This document shows, in pieces, positions 1 to 14,293 of a DNA stretch of 64,000 nucleotides (the stretch's first letter is position 1; each line of letters opens with the position of its first letter). Origin of the DNA: Psettodes erumei (lineage: Eukaryota; Chordata; Actinopteri; Pleuronectiformes; Psettodidae); the NCBI GenBank assembly GCA_016785225.1, contig JAFBJZ010000660.1, positions 5,269,001 to 5,333,000 of the forward strand. The letters are read 5' to 3'. The translations under genes and the position numbers were made by a program. The notes beneath the pieces are model-generated. The model searched no databases, was not told the origin of the DNA, and saw only the letters and a program-made list of their open reading frames with translations.

Positions 1-133
1 GTATGCAGGGTGGCTGGGATTTGCACGATTTGCACTGAGCAGTAAAACACACCAAAGAAAATAAACAGCAAAGTTCAGCGACAGGATGTAGCATTGTAGC
101 AGGTAAGCATACAGTGTGTTTTTACACACCCTA

Positions 134-166
134 ACACACACACGCACACACACACACACACACACA
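134..166. repeat. (CA)n microsatellite
   Basis: Near-pure CA dinucleotide run in the slit1 intron, with one CG interruption. Confidence 0.95.
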
Positions 167-274
167 GCCTCCTTGTGTCTGGCATATCCATCATAGCCTC
201 TCGGGGCCTCCCGTTCTTTCTGGAGGTCAAAGTTGAAAATGGTAGAGAGGACGCCTACATAGACATACAGCGTA

Positions 275-276
<2 letters not shown>

Positions 277-309
<33 letters not shown>
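277..309. repeat. (GT)n microsatellite
   Basis: GT run about 110 bp after a CA run, so the two are complementary within one transcript. Confidence 0.95.
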
Positions 310-313
<4 letters not shown>

Positions 314-1535
314 GGTGCCACATCTATGCACAACCTTGGTGTTGATAAGGTCTAGACCAATGGGGTGATCTATAGCCATCACACACAAGAAACACAAACC
401 AAATGTATGTCTGGCAACAAGGCAAGTCAACATATATGATGATATATAGCTCGAAGTTCTGAGGGTCAGCAGCACTTTTCCTCCTAACAGGTTGTTCTTG
501 TGGGTTTTTTCATAGTTGCAGGATTTTCTTTTTGTCTCTTTTTTTTCTCCCTTGACATAAATATGGTATGGAAGAATCTCAGACAGGCATCATTAATGCT
601 GAGCACATTTTTACTCTGCTGTAGAAATGTGCAAATTTCTTTTGTTTCCTATTTGACTTGGGTGATTTTATATTGCCAGCCCATTGTGTCCTGTCCTCCC
701 CTGCATCTTTATTATCCTTTGTTTCTCCTACTCCACCGTCCCTCCCTCCCTCCTCCTCCTCCTACCCCACCTCCCTCTGACTTTCTCTCCCCCTCACTTC
801 CCTCTTTCCTAAGGTGGTGAGTTTTAATTTCATGCCCCCTGCTCTGGCAGTTGCTCCTTCAGTGAGTGCCAGGCTGGCTTTGTGACACACAGCTGCCTAG
901 GGTGCTACCAGTCTCTCTAACACACACATATGCTCATACAGCCACAAATATGCATACTCTCAGCCCATGGCTATGCATCAGCATCCATGCAGAACGTATG
1001 GTGATAAAACGTTCCAGAAGTTGCTCTGGAGAACACACAAAGACACATGCTGTCAAAGACGTCATTACACAAGCAAGCACAGTGGCACATGTTAGCGCAA
1101 CCTGAACAAATGGACTGGATTCAGCATTCACACACATGGACAAAAAGCCGCTGTAATCCCACTTATCCCTCATAGCTGTCATTGTTTCAGTAATTTATCT
1201 AAAGGTATTGGCCTCATCTGGCTTGCGACAGTATCCTAACTGTACTGGCATGCATTCATTTCTTCACACAGACGACTCGCAGCCCTGGGGAGTAATCAGT
1301 CTTTACACTAATGCTTGTGGATGATGATGGATGTGCTTCAGCCTCCATTGTGTTGGACTCTATCTGTTAGAAGAAGGAAAAGACTGTTTCCTTCATCCAG
1401 GAACATTTTTGTCTTTAGACACTCTTGTCAAAATGACTTATAATGATAATGTTGAAATACACCTTTGAAGTGCTTTGGATATTTTATTGATTCAACTTGG
1501 AGTGCAGTTGAATGTAGACAAAGAAATGCTTAGAG

Positions 1536-1538
<3 letters not shown>

Positions 1539-1583
<45 letters not shown>
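1539..1583. repeat. (GT)n microsatellite
   Basis: About 22 uninterrupted GT units in the intron. Confidence 0.95.
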
Positions 1584-1585
<2 letters not shown>

Positions 1586-3862
1586 TGTTTGGCCTTTGTG
1601 GTAATAATCCATGCCTACAGCTGCACCTCTGTGAGGGTTCATTAACCCTGAACGCTTAGTCTTCTCAGGCCTCATCTTTACCTCCTGAGCATTGCAGATC
1701 ACATCTGCTGCTCCAGGCAGATCACTCATTAATGAATACACCTCGAGGATATATGTGACATTTCTTAAAAATATTGAGGAAAGTAAGTGGGTAATATCAT
1801 ACACCAAATGAATGAAGGAAACAGGTCGAGCCTCTGTCAACAATCAGGTGAAGGTTAATGTCTTGAATCAAATCACAAAAAAATAATTTTACAAATAATA
1901 TTTATGGCCATTCATCTTTGTAGGTAGTTTTGTTTTACTTGCTTTACTTTTGTGGTATCTGCTTTGAGATTTCTGTTGCTAACCAAATTTAAAATGAATG
2001 GCAAATGGAATTGCATTTCTGCAAGTCAAAGCAACACATCTTTCCAGAAACAGTGTCATGGTTACGCTGGATAATTCAAAGATCTCACTGTGAAGAGTTT
2101 TCATTTGAGCTACTTTTACAAAAAAAATATTTCCAGTGAAAACCTTGAGGTCTGCACAATACTATGAGGAATAATTATATACAGCATAGTAGCAGCTAAC
2201 CTATATCCATGAGCTGAAATTGTTTTTGACTGTCTTTATATGGTGGTTGTAAAGTTTGCTTCACTGGCTCCCCTGCCTATGTTGTATGTGGGCTGTCAGT
2301 GTGGGAGGATGAGGGTATTCCAGAGGACAAGAGTAAACATCCAGAGCAGTCACCAATGTCCATTGTTACGCTCTTTTTCTCAGGAAGAAGGAAGACCCCC
2401 CCCAAGACCAACTCCATTGTCTTCTCCTTCCTATGCCAGCCACAGTCCTGCTCACAAGCAGAACACACACATATATGTGCATGATGCAAACCAAACACAC
2501 ACACACACAGACAGAGAGAGTCATCTCTCCATTACATTGACTTACATTCATTTACTGGAGATTTTGAATGACCCTAACCAAAATTACAACTTGCCTAACT
2601 TTTCCCTGAACTTAAAACTAACCTTACTTAAATCGCGTCTTCACTTTAAAATTTAACAATTATGTTTTGTCCCCATGATGTGACTGTGTAAACAGATTCA
2701 GGTCCCCGCAACATGAGTAAGACCTGGACCACACACCTACACAGACACTACCCTCAAGGCTTAGTCATAATTCCACTTGGGTACCTATGGTCTCCTAGCA
2801 ACCAGCACATCTTCAATTTCTGGCCTTGCACCTCTAGTTTGGACCAAAAACCCATCCCAACATTTGGATTGTACACGCACACATACTGACTAGGTTGAGT
2901 TTTGACTTGCGGCCTGAGTGAAATTGAATCTGAAAAGTATTGGGCCATTAGCTCCTGTGGAATGAATTCTTTATGCAGTGAAGTTAATGAAGAGCACTGA
3001 TAGAAGGAAAGGCAGAAAATGAAAGCCCAGAGGCTTTGATTCACTCTGCTTTGCTTTAAGTCCCACTTTTCTCCCTGAAATTGTAGCTGCCAAGCTCATA
3101 TGAGCCCACAAAAAAAACGATTCAATACAAATGGGCAAACGAAATTACCTCTAAGAATATGTGCAATTAGTGCAATTGAGGTGTGAGTTGTTCTAACTCG
3201 ATTAATCATGAAGTTAAGTTAAGCAAAAGTTAGTTTTCTAATAATCAACAAGGTCAAAATCAAAATAGACATTTAAAGGAGACAAGAATAATTGTGGAAA
3301 AGACAGCATTAAAACAGAAGAAAAAAACATTGAAAAACCAATGCAAATGGGAGTAATTATTTTATTCTGCAGTTCTGGGCCCATCACTAGGAGGCCAAAT
3401 TCAAAGTAGTTAAAAAGCATAGTTTTAAGATTGTATGTGTGCTTTTTTGGTTTTGGTTTTTTGGTTTGTAAGCACATAAACCAGAGTAAGCACAGTCGTT
3501 TGCCTTCCTGACAGCCACATGTAATATTCATGAAAGATTTCCATAGTCTCAGAGACCCTGCAGTTATTTATTCATAGCTTTGCGAATACCTTTACTGACC
3601 CCTGACATGAACACACACCTGTCACGGGAAGGAAACTTTGCCTCCTCCAAGCCTGCTCACGCACACAAACACACGTTGCCAGCTGACCAGTGGTTAACCT
3701 TTACCTCTTTACTTATGTAATAGGCTGTCTGGGATGAGCGGCGCAGTCTGGTCGAGCAGATGGAGATGCAAAACCGCTGAATACTCCCAGGCACACAGGA
3801 TGACAAACATATCTGAGGCCTACTCTTTAATTCTCATTCAGGGACATCCTGTGTTTTATCCA

Positions 3863-3895
3863 TCCACTGTGTATGTTCTGTACATACACAGTGGA
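3863..3895. repeat. perfect 14-bp inverted repeat
   Basis: Arms 3863-3876 (TCCACTGTGTATGT) and 3882-3895 (ACATACACAGTGGA) with a 5-nt spacer TCTGT. Perfect complementarity would form a stable hairpin in DNA or intronic RNA. Confidence 0.9.
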
Positions 3896-5218
3896 AAGCC
3901 ACAGTAAACCTTTCCATTGAGTCAAGTTATTTAATTGCAAAACTTTAACTCACTTCTTATGTCTTATTCACTGTCACAAAATGAATTTGAGCTGAAACAA
4001 TTCATTATTTAACAAATATATTGGTAACAACTTTAATAAGGCATCAATTTATATTATTTTAAGACAAAATTTCACTGCTTCTGTCTTCTCTGATAGGAAT
4101 TTGCTGATTTATTTGGATCCTATGATAGTAAACGGAATATATTTGGGTTTTGAACTGTTCCTCTTACAAAACAAGATATTTGAATATGCCGTCTGGGGCT
4201 CTTAAAATTTGTTAAATGTATTTTTTTTCTATCATTAGTTAATCAGATGATTGATCAGTTAATTGAGAAATTATTCAGCACATTGGTCAATAATGAAAAT
4301 AGTACTTCATTGCGACTGAAGGCAAATTGTACCTTTCATTCTTCTATATCGCAAAGTGAAAGAATGTGAAAAGTAACTTTCTGTAATATAATTAAAGGAG
4401 GAACCTATATGGAAAGACTGATGTACACTGTGACACTCAAGTCTAATTTCACCTTCTGTTTGTGACAAAGTGGCGTGTTGCTCTTGTCTTCAGCCAACCA
4501 CTACTCACCTGTACTGTGTATTCTGAAGCGCTGAATGCAGAGATACAGGGATGACAGGCCTGACTTACGGCCAATTACACCGCTGTCTGCATTAAGATAA
4601 GGTGTGAGTGGGAGTTAAAGCACTGCACATGTGTGTCTGCACACATGCCTTGGAGGTTACATTTGTTTGCATGCAAATGTGTCCTGTCAAAGATAAGGTG
4701 ATACATGCCCAGGGTGAATTGTTGAGTTTGACGTCAGTCACAATGCACCTGTCTCATACATCACGTTGGAGAGCAGGAGATGGTAACGGAAACCCGCGGA
4801 AGAGCCTGCAGCCTTTGTTGTTCCATCACTTCACCTCTCTTGTCCGTGCTGTGGGACAACTGAATCTCCCACTCGGTTCGCTGTGGCCTGATTTTCCCCG
4901 CAGCACAAATGATGCATATGTAGTATAAACAACATATTTGAGTCAATGCACACCTGCAAAGTGTACATGTTTAAACTTGTAATGGTTAAGAGTTTAGAGA
5001 AGTAATTGTATATCCAACAATAACAAGATGAGTTGAGGGGAAATGATAGCCTACATTTTCTTTCTAATGAGTTCTTCTGTTTAGACTAGGTGTCCTTGAC
5101 TGTGTATATCTAGGCAAGTACCTTTGGGCTGTTTTTAAGTTTGGCTTGCAGAGGGATTTCGACTGAGAACAGGCACAATAAAAAGGTAACTGCTCTGCTC
5201 ACCTTCCCTCTGGCTTAG

Positions 5219-5264
5219 TCCTCTCCTCTCCTCTCCTCACCTCTCCTCTCCTCTCCTCTCCCCC
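5219..5264. repeat. (CTCTC)n pyrimidine repeat
   Basis: Repeated TCCTC pentamers with one interruption; a homopurine/homopyrimidine tract. Confidence 0.85.
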
Positions 5265-5793
5265 TTGCCTGATACATTCCATGTGTAATGCTTAAAGTAA
5301 TGACTGGGAGGCTTCGCTCTCGATTTCGGTGACTCTAGGCAATAGAGGAGGCTGTGTACCAGTTCCTCAGAGAGAGGAAGGCAGGGGAAAAGAGAAGATG
5401 ATCTGTGCAGGGGTTAATTTTGGTCAACATTCATCAACTCTCCCTCTCCCTGTGTTTCATGTGTTTTTTTTTACTCTCTCACCCTGTGTTTTTATGCAGC
5501 TCTGCACCCCTACAAAGTGCATGGAGTCGATTAAGTGTCTTGAAGTGTGTTCGGTTTACGTGGTGATTGAAGTAGCACCCAACTGTGTGTGTCTTAGTGA
5601 CAGTCCTCTGATCTGATATCAGCTGCCTGTGGTTAGGTGTGGTGGATCTGTCATCGCAGAGGGCTCAGTAACACTGACCTCAGACCAGTGCTTCCAGGAA
5701 AAGCTGTCATCTGATCTACAGGATTGGTTTTCCCCTTTCTAGGTAGGCAGCCATTCACAAAGAGGCATCTATGAGAAGTTTAGCCAGACCACA

Positions 5794-5795
<2 letters not shown>

Positions 5796-5840
<45 letters not shown>
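5796..5840. repeat. (GT)n microsatellite
   Basis: About 22 GT units. Confidence 0.95.
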
Positions 5841-5842
<2 letters not shown>

Positions 5843-8313
5843 AGTGAGAACAGCCACCCAGATTGGCTTTGTTGTCTTTCTAAATGGCTGCCTCCTTCCC
5901 TTTCTAATCCTGTCCTGATTTAGTGTAAAACATCAGTCCAATCTACAAAATGATTTCCAGGCTATTCTCAGAGATGGAGGTCATTATTTCTGGCTTGGTG
6001 TGAGCCCGCTGACTAATGTAGGGATAGGTAATGGCAGTGATAATGGCCATGTTAAGAGGTATGTTTTCTCTCAGCCTCCCTCCTCTTCTGTCTGTTCTTC
6101 TCACACTTTTCACTTATTGTCCAGCAGGTAGACAGAATGATGGATGGACAGGCCCTGGCTGCGTCCCTGTGCAAAGCACGGCTATCGCACACCCCACCGT
6201 CAGTTGATAGCGCCTGTAAGCGTTTGTCATGATCGATGCAGCTCAGCCATGCTCCATCACTCAGCTTGACTGCCAATGAAAGGGTTGGACATACTCAGAA
6301 ACTGAAGTAGACATAATGGTGGGGGGGAAGAGGGGGGAGTAGAGAGAAATTAGGGTGAATCGAGAAGAGCTGGGTGAAGGGATAGATTTTCTCCCGTCTT
6401 TCTTCGCCATGTTAACTCTTTCATTTACTTCACGGGTGGCAGCAGAGCACACAGCCAAATGTATGCGGTCATATGGGATTTTTAAGCCCACAAATACACA
6501 CAGACATCATGAATCATTTACAGTGAAAGAAGAGATGTGGGCAGCAGTTAAACTCACTTTGTCTTGTTCCTTTGTGTGTGTGTGTGTGTGTCTGTCTGTC
6601 TGTCAGCCCTCATGTGGACTTGATAAGTTCCCCTGACATTGTGTTTTCTCTTGGTGGTTGTTGAGTGTTCCAGTCTGGATGCGCTGTGTGTTTCTCATTG
6701 GTTGGTGAGCTGTAGATGATTAGAGCGGAGTCCATCCATGAAATCCCCTTTAGGTCCCTTCGAAAAAAGGAGACAGTTTGTGGATGTGTGTGTATTATGA
6801 GAACGGGAGGCAGAGCGAGACAGTGGGTGCTGTATTTTTTCAACATCAGAATAAATCCCAAACTCTATCCAGATGCCTCCAAAACAGCCGCCTTTTGCCT
6901 CTGTCAGCATGTACAGAAGCATAAGACATTAGAGGGTTAAATATATAAATGAGTGCTCTGCTATAATAGTCCGTGGGGTCTGTTGGAAATGAGATAATGC
7001 TGCTTGATGACTTATTTCCTGAAGTCCATATAAATAAATAGAGAAAGCGACACTGAAGAGGAAAAGAGAGAGTGTAGTGATGTGACACGCAGCTCTACTC
7101 AAGCATTTTCTCTGGCTGTTTGTACTAGCTTTGGTAGACTGGTGTTGACACTAGCTTTCAAAATAAAAGAAAAAAATCTACAAAGGAAAACAGAGGCTAT
7201 TGAATTATGCTGGTTTTGGTATTAGCACAGTGTTTGTTTTTCATTAGGATTCTTTCTAGAGCCTATATTTAGTCAAAGAACAGAGACGTAGGGGGGATGA
7301 GCATCTCTCCTGGGTTTTTGTGTGAGAGTTTTCCTAAAGCAGTATGTTTTATTCCTCTCTTTATAAAAGCAGCAGTTTCTCCTTCCCCACTTATCAAGTC
7401 CTCCTCCCACCGAGCTGCATCCAGCCCTCTCCTCCTCCTCCTCCTCCTCCTACTCTCATCTCCACCAGAAAGGGACTAGAGAAAGACTTTTGCACACTCT
7501 GCGTGCTTGCATGTGTGTCTGCGCATGATAATTTGTGTGAACATGAATGAGGGATTTTAGTTCGAAGACTGTGTTTTGACCTCCAGATGATAATGGTAAT
7601 CATGGTGATGATAGTGGTGGTGGTGTCTGGCTTCCTTGTCCGGATTGCACTGGCTGCTATATGGCGGTATTAAACACTGAGGGTAGACAGGAGAGCGAAA
7701 GTTAAGGGGAGCATAGCCGGGAGGCTTGTTTATCATTTATTCCAGCAAGAAGGAAAGCAATATGTGAAGGTGTGGAGAGAGAAGGATGAGAAAAAAGAGG
7801 GGAGGGGGCCATGAGGGTGCGAAAGACGGCGCAGATACCCCTGACCGCACACAGAAACACTCAGCCACTCTCTCCGGGGCCACACAAATGCATACACACA
7901 CATACATGCCTGCGTTTTGGCAAGCACCCAAAGACCCTGCAGCCTCCATCCATTCTCCTTCTCACCTCTTTTTGTTACCCCCCACTCTTAACACCTTCCC
8001 TCTTTTTTCATCTTGTCTGACACTGTGGGGTTTTTTGTCTTCTACAGTTCTCTGCACCTCAGCCAAAGATATGTCTTCACATAAATGTTAACATAGTCAG
8101 GTGGGTTTTTTCACTTTTCAAGTGGGGGGATTAATGCACTCTTTAAAGCTCAGAAATTGTTTAATCAAGGGATAACAACATCTTCCTCCTGCCTCTCCGG
8201 TGACAGGGCCAATAGCAACATTTTTACATCTTTTGTTTGCTGAAAAATAAAATGACATGATATTGTAACATTTTTTTCACATCCATGTTAAAAATGAACC
8301 TGTAACTTTTTAA

Positions 8314-8333
8314 AGTAGTACTACAGTACTACT
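8314..8333. repeat. 9-bp inverted repeat with 2-nt spacer
   Basis: AGTAGTACT and AGTACTACT separated by AC, a near-continuous 20-bp palindrome. Confidence 0.85.
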
Positions 8334-11300
8334 ATGAACAGTTTAGGAATCACGCCTTTGACACATGTTAAGACCAAATGTGGGTGTAGACATTCAGCAA
8401 ATAAGTCAAGTATGCTTGGTTTGTTTATTTGAATGTAGTGCTCCTTTAATTGCACTTGTAGCTCGAGTCATTTGTTGGTACATTTTCCAGGGTCAGCCAC
8501 TTCTTTCTGAAGAAGGCCCGCAGTTAGTGTGTGTGGTTGTTTATATGTGCGTCTACTTGTGGGTTTTTAACCGTGCAGGGAGGAAGAAAGTAGTTAGCAG
8601 TTAGTGGCAGCACACTGCCATTCTTTTAACAGCCCTCACACACCTCATTAACTCTCTTAATGAGTAAGTAATCAGACACATTCCCGCTCTCTGTCTTTTT
8701 CTCCCTCCTTAAATGGTAGAATAAAATTAAGAGCGTTTGGGAAGGATAAACATTTTCTTATCGTGCAGTCGAGTCAAGGAATCAAGAAAACAAACACCTT
8801 CTTTTAGATACACACATGCTAAAATAAATGCACTTAACTCAGACACATACGTAAACAGCATACAGGCACGTCTTTTCTGCATCAGCAGTTATATATCTAA
8901 TCAGTCAAAAATGGATGAAGTTTTAAATAGAAAGGTTTTTGTAGCTTGACTGTACGTAAATGCAAAAGTATAGATGAGCTTTCCAAAGCTGAGACAATTC
9001 AAAACGTAATAAGATTTAAAACAACATTAAAAATATGAGCATTCAAATTGAAGGAAAAGACAGCTCATGGCCACAGAAATGTAGAATATCAACTGTTACA
9101 AAATTGCAGCATCAGGAAAACTCAGGTCATGCCCATGCCACTGTAGATTAAGTGACATTTACATGTAAAAACATTTCTCTCCAGCACTTTCAGATTATTT
9201 TCTTTGCCTCTGAAATACAGCGTGAGTGAGTAAAGTGCTATAAAATCCCCTAAATATCTCCTTTCCTGAACATTAATGTGCCACATTTATGAGTCGTTTC
9301 ATGCTAGATCACATGTCTGTTAAACCCTTATTTTGGAAAAACTCAGTTTTCCCAATCCATGCTGCAGTGCAAAACTTTAAATCAATTTTTATTCACTTCT
9401 GAGAGTATTTTCCAGAGCTGTTTTGGAGAAAGAAATCACCCCTAGTTTTTCCTTATAAACAGTATGGAAATAAAGCCCCTCTTGCCTAATGCCAAAAAGT
9501 GGTTTACAAGTAAAGTATGAACATAGACAGTGACAGAAAGTAAAAGAAAAAATACTAGGTGTGGAGGGGATCATTGAAGGAGAGTGACAGATCCATTTAA
9601 AGCCTCAAATGGCAGTGTGTATTTCCCCTCAATGAAACCTTTAAAAACAAGACATCAGAACATCATATCATCCCGCCTGATTTATGATCCGCTGTGTCAA
9701 CCACTGTTGTCAACCGAGTGTGGAGGCAGAGGTTATGAAATCTTTTGGATATGAAAGAGGCAATTGTTTGTGTTTGCACAGTGGCATACATGTGCATGTG
9801 TCTATGTGCCTGTTTTCATTTGTGCATTAGAAGTTGTGCATTACTCTCCCACAGACTCCCACCACCGTGGAGCCTGCAGCCCTGAGGGTTTTAACCAGAA
9901 AAGGCTTTCTGTCCTCGATGTGGCCTGAGCCACTGCAGCATCCTTAGAAACTCCTTTAGTTGTCAGAAATAAAGATTAAAGAATTGAAAGTGTGATTATC
10001 AGAGGCATAAAAAACTATGTTAATCTCTTTACACAGATTTTTGTTTTTTTATTGTTGGAATTAACGTCCCGTTGTGTACAGTATTAGTCCAGTGTACTGA
10101 GATAGAGATCAGAGGTTAATGATGTGAATCAGACAGGAACCAGACATTACCTTCAGTGTGCGGCTAATCTCCAGACCAGGCGCCTTGAGCTATGTCTGAT
10201 AACATTGCTAATTATTCCAGATACAGACTCTACAGGGATTCTTGTAAACAGGCATATCAGTAGCTAAGTTTATTGTAAGAGTACTTTGCACTGACTAAAC
10301 AATATCATTGTTTGAGGGCTTGTATAAATGAAATCTTAAAAATCCTGACCGCAGCGTGTTAGGGGCTGTAGTTCATACAACGACGACACACCTGAAAACA
10401 TGTGTTCCTTCATCATTAGGGCTACAATGGGAATGAACTGTTAGCAACGTCACCTAAAGAGAGCCAGGCTACATTAATGAACTTACTGCCCACTCCGAGG
10501 TATGTAGTGCATTAGGGTAAATCTATACCAGGTCTAAGGCTGTTTGAACACTAGCATAGCCGCGCTCACTTTGCTCACTCAGACATTGCTTCACGCACCT
10601 GTAATGAAAAAAATACTGCTGGGCATGCTGTGTGCAGGAAATAAGGAAACAAAAAGTCGTAGGTCTGACATCATTACAGCGCTCTGTGAGATGCCTGGGG
10701 GCCTGGACCGGGGGCTGGAGGCCGTAACCATGCCTCGGGATAGCATCATAGCATTGTAATGAGTGCATGGATGGAGTCTGGGCAGCGGAGAGCCCAGAGT
10801 GACTCTGAGGGTTTCCATGAATCCTGTTTAGCCAGAACTGAGTTGTGCAAGTGGAGCGGAGTCTGGGGGCTGGGACCGATCCTTCTACTTCTGATACTTA
10901 ACTTTGTCTGCTCTCTGCTCCTGCAGTACTTCACAATCTGATTGACCCTGAACTTGGCTAAGTCTGAAGCAGTTCACAGACTCACTTTGGAAAGTGTATA
11001 TTGGCCAGCTACTGAAAAGCAGAACTATTTGATGGAAAAAAAAGGACAAAGAGGAAGGAAACAGGTTTTTTTTTTTTTTTTTTAATCTTTCTGTCACTTC
11101 TCGCTATGCCAGTTTGGTTGCCATAACTGTGTTTGGGCTGCCTCTCAAGTGATGCACTGTGGTGGTATTTGCTGAAGGGCTGTAACATTAGATTTACGGT
11201 CATGAGTTAGTGATGGAGACTACGGTGGCCAATATTCCCCTTTGTGGTCACTGTTCTCACATAATCATGTCTGTTTTTTAGAGCATCAGTGCTTCCCTGA

Positions 11301-14221
11301 GATTCTGCTTCCAAACTAATCAGAAATGTCAAATATTTCAGAGCCAACACAGTTGGGGCTGAGCTTAGAAAATACCAGTGAGGGGCAACCACAGACTATG
11401 TAAAATACAGCATGGTCTCCCACAGAAATGTCCTGTTTGCCGTTTTAAGAATGTGTAAATGCAGAATTGTAACGTTGCTAAATTTAATATTGCTCTGGCT
11501 CCCGTAGGAGTTGAACCCGTCAATAAATCCTTATGGGACACCAAAGATTGCAGACTCCTAGCCATGACCACCAAGACTATTCTGTTAGATGTGACAGAAG
11601 AGAGGGAGAATTAGGTAGAGAGAGAGAGGCAATATAAGTAAATGAGAGAAAGGCAGACTTTCTGGCATGAAAGATAACATCATTTAGGGTTGTCATGTGG
11701 CTTTTTTTTGAGAGGGGGAAACACATTGTCCCAGAACAGACTGAGAGTTATAAACCGACCTCCCAAGACCTCAGCATCTAATCCAATCAAACAGCACCAT
11801 AAGTGGGCGCATATAGATCACTCCAGCCAATCGTGTTATAGCGTGCTAACAGGATTATGGGGGGGTTTAGTGTGTGGATTCCACCCTAGAGCTTTGATTT
11901 TACTACTTACACGGATAGCATTGTGTTCGTATTGTCAGTCTTCTTGCCTCGTCTTGTTTTCCAGCCTCTCTTGCCTGTCTCAATCTCGCTGTCTCTCTGT
12001 CTTTCTTCCTGTCCCTGCTCCCACTGTCGCCTCTGGCAAACACAGCAGTGCAATCTGCTATCGTTTCTTAATGTAACCTGTGAGCCAACACACACATACA
12101 GACACACGCAGAACAGACATAGCGCACTCCTACCAGACAGCTGTGTGCAGTACAGTGCTTTGGCTTTGCTGTGTTTGTGTTGGTGTGTTTGCTGCAGGAA
12201 GGTGAGGAGAAGGTGAGAGGACTAATTAGTTATCAGGTAGAGTGCTGGGCCAGGTAGACCAAAGGCATTTTTCTCGCATGGAGCAGCCGCCTTGATAAGA
12301 GGCACCAGTGTAGCGCGGGTGCCAGACTGACTCAGCTTTCAACTCTGCACTCATGTTTTTTTGCCAAGGAAACAACAAAGAAGCTGGAGGGAAGGAACAG
12401 TTCTTGCTCCCATGCTTGCTAGTCAGGAGGCATGAGGCTGATTTGATGTTTGGGATATGATCCTGCAAAACGTGGCTGACTGACAGTACAGATAGATTAT
12501 TGTTGTGTAATTTTCCTAAATTGACAACCCTGTTGCCGGAATATCTTGGTGAAAGCAGATGTTATGCATATCTGCTGAGGAAATAACACTCAAAAACCTC
12601 AGATGATAAAATTAGAATGCTATCAGATGGAATATTTATGTCCTCTCTGAACACAAGCCAGTGATGCGTGTGTTTTGATTGCACATCTGTACAAGTACAT
12701 CACATTTTTGTGAGTTGAGAACAAGAGACAGATAAAGCAGTAGTCTAAACTGTTGGAATGTGGTGCAGTTAGGATAATTGCAGCATTTGTTTATTAGTTT
12801 ATCTTAACTGTTATGGTGCTCACTTTATCGTCATTCCCATGCTGTGTCATGTGATGTTAAATATACAGCCATCTCCTAATGAGGCAAGTGTAAAGCTGGG
12901 GCAAGGCCCAACTACTTCCAGTTGACTGCCAACATACAGTTTGTTCCATTCTCTGTGCATATGCATTTATGTCCAATGATATATTGAACTGTACATGTTC
13001 AAAAAGTTAAAAGTTGCCTTGGTTACAATATAAACAAACAACAAATTCCATTTTTAATTGTGGTGTATTTGCAGTGGCCTGTGGTGCTTTTAATTTCTGC
13101 TGCACCATAAAGGCACAACCGCCCATTCATTAGATAGATTGCAAAACACAACTGCCTGTGTTTTGCTCCCCTCTTTTGTATCCCAGTGAAACAATGTACA
13201 ATATTCATTCCAAGGGAAATTCTGTGAAGGATGAACCCAATGGGGGACACTATGTGAGGTTGATGTGTTGCATGAGTCTGGGGAACTCATTTTAACATCA
13301 CACCACGGGGTTTTATAAGTGTGGATACATCATGGTAGTGTGTGTTGTGGTGTACATTAACATTAAATAAGTACTACTCATTGAAATGTTATGAAAACAG
13401 TTTTATAGGTTCTGGTTCTGGGAGACCATGAGTATTAGGTTTATGTCTGCCCAAGCTGTGGGAGCCATCCATATGTGTGTGTGTAGCAGAGCCTTTCAGA
13501 ATGAGGTTAGCTCGCCATTTAAATGGCAGACAAAAGACTCTGCTAATTAAAACTATGGCTACTTGTGTTTCACTCATTCTCCTTTCCCTCTTCTCCTTTC
13601 TGAACCTCCCCTCTGCTCTGTCACTCTCTTACTTTCCTCTCTCTCACACACAGCTTAATTCTAAACAATAATGTTCTCTATGCAACTGCGTCCTAATGAG
13701 TCCACCCCGCGGGATCAGCGAGGACCCCCTCATTGGTCCCTGCCCTGCTGCCTGTTTGTTTGGTCTGTGTGCAGGCAGTGAGTTGGGCACCTCACACCCC
13801 AGTATGGTCAAGCCACAGAAAATAAATTATAGCATGAGTGAACACTGAATAACGCAGCCACTAGAAAATAACCACTCCATTGTGAGTACAGCTCTCCATG
13901 CAGTACCACACCTCAGGGTTTTGGCACACATTGGAGAGAGAAAAACAGCTGCCCTTAGCTTTCTACTCTGCACTGATGAGTGTGGTTTAAAAAAAGAGAA
14001 TGACACTGAAAAGAGTGTGAATACTGCTGGTTGAAGAGCGTGCTTTAAACACTGGGAATCGTCGGAGGAAATTGTTGAAATGTGTTATACTGCTTCCAAA
14101 AGAAGGGAAGTATGTTACTTTTTTGTAAAGAACCCACACCCTATCAAACCAAACAAAACCAACTGAGTCATCCTCAAGGATAATTTGTGTATAACTTTTT
14201 TCCTGCTTATTGTCTCCACAG

Positions 14222-14293
14222 AGATCTGAGTGAGAACTTCATCCAGTCCATACCCAGAAAAGCATTCAGAGGAGCCACAGACATCAAAAACCT
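14222..14293 (+). CDS. slit1: slit1 visible exon 1: D1 leucine-rich repeat
   Basis: 72-nt exon with a codon split 1/2 at both ends, the standard slit LRR module. It reads [15 protein letters not shown], matching the human SLIT1 repeat DLSENAIQAIPRKAF. The acceptor is a pyrimidine tract ending CACAG; the donor is GTGAGT. Confidence 0.95.

Larger units (their letters stand above)
1..14221 (+). other. slit1 intron (5' part of large intron), no exon seen
   Basis: No LRR-type exon or other convincing coding exon was found here on either strand by eye. The first recognisable exon begins at 14222 and corresponds to the fifth human SLIT1 coding exon, so this is read as intron. It holds several dinucleotide repeats, pyrimidine tracts and two inverted repeats, listed separately. 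Open frames here are short and often run through the CA/GT tracts. Confidence 0.75.

Noticed and set aside
1..14221. Earlier slit1 exons (first cap and first LRRs)
   Set aside because: Searched by eye for the expected LRR exon patterns and found none; the first clear LRR exon begins at 14222.
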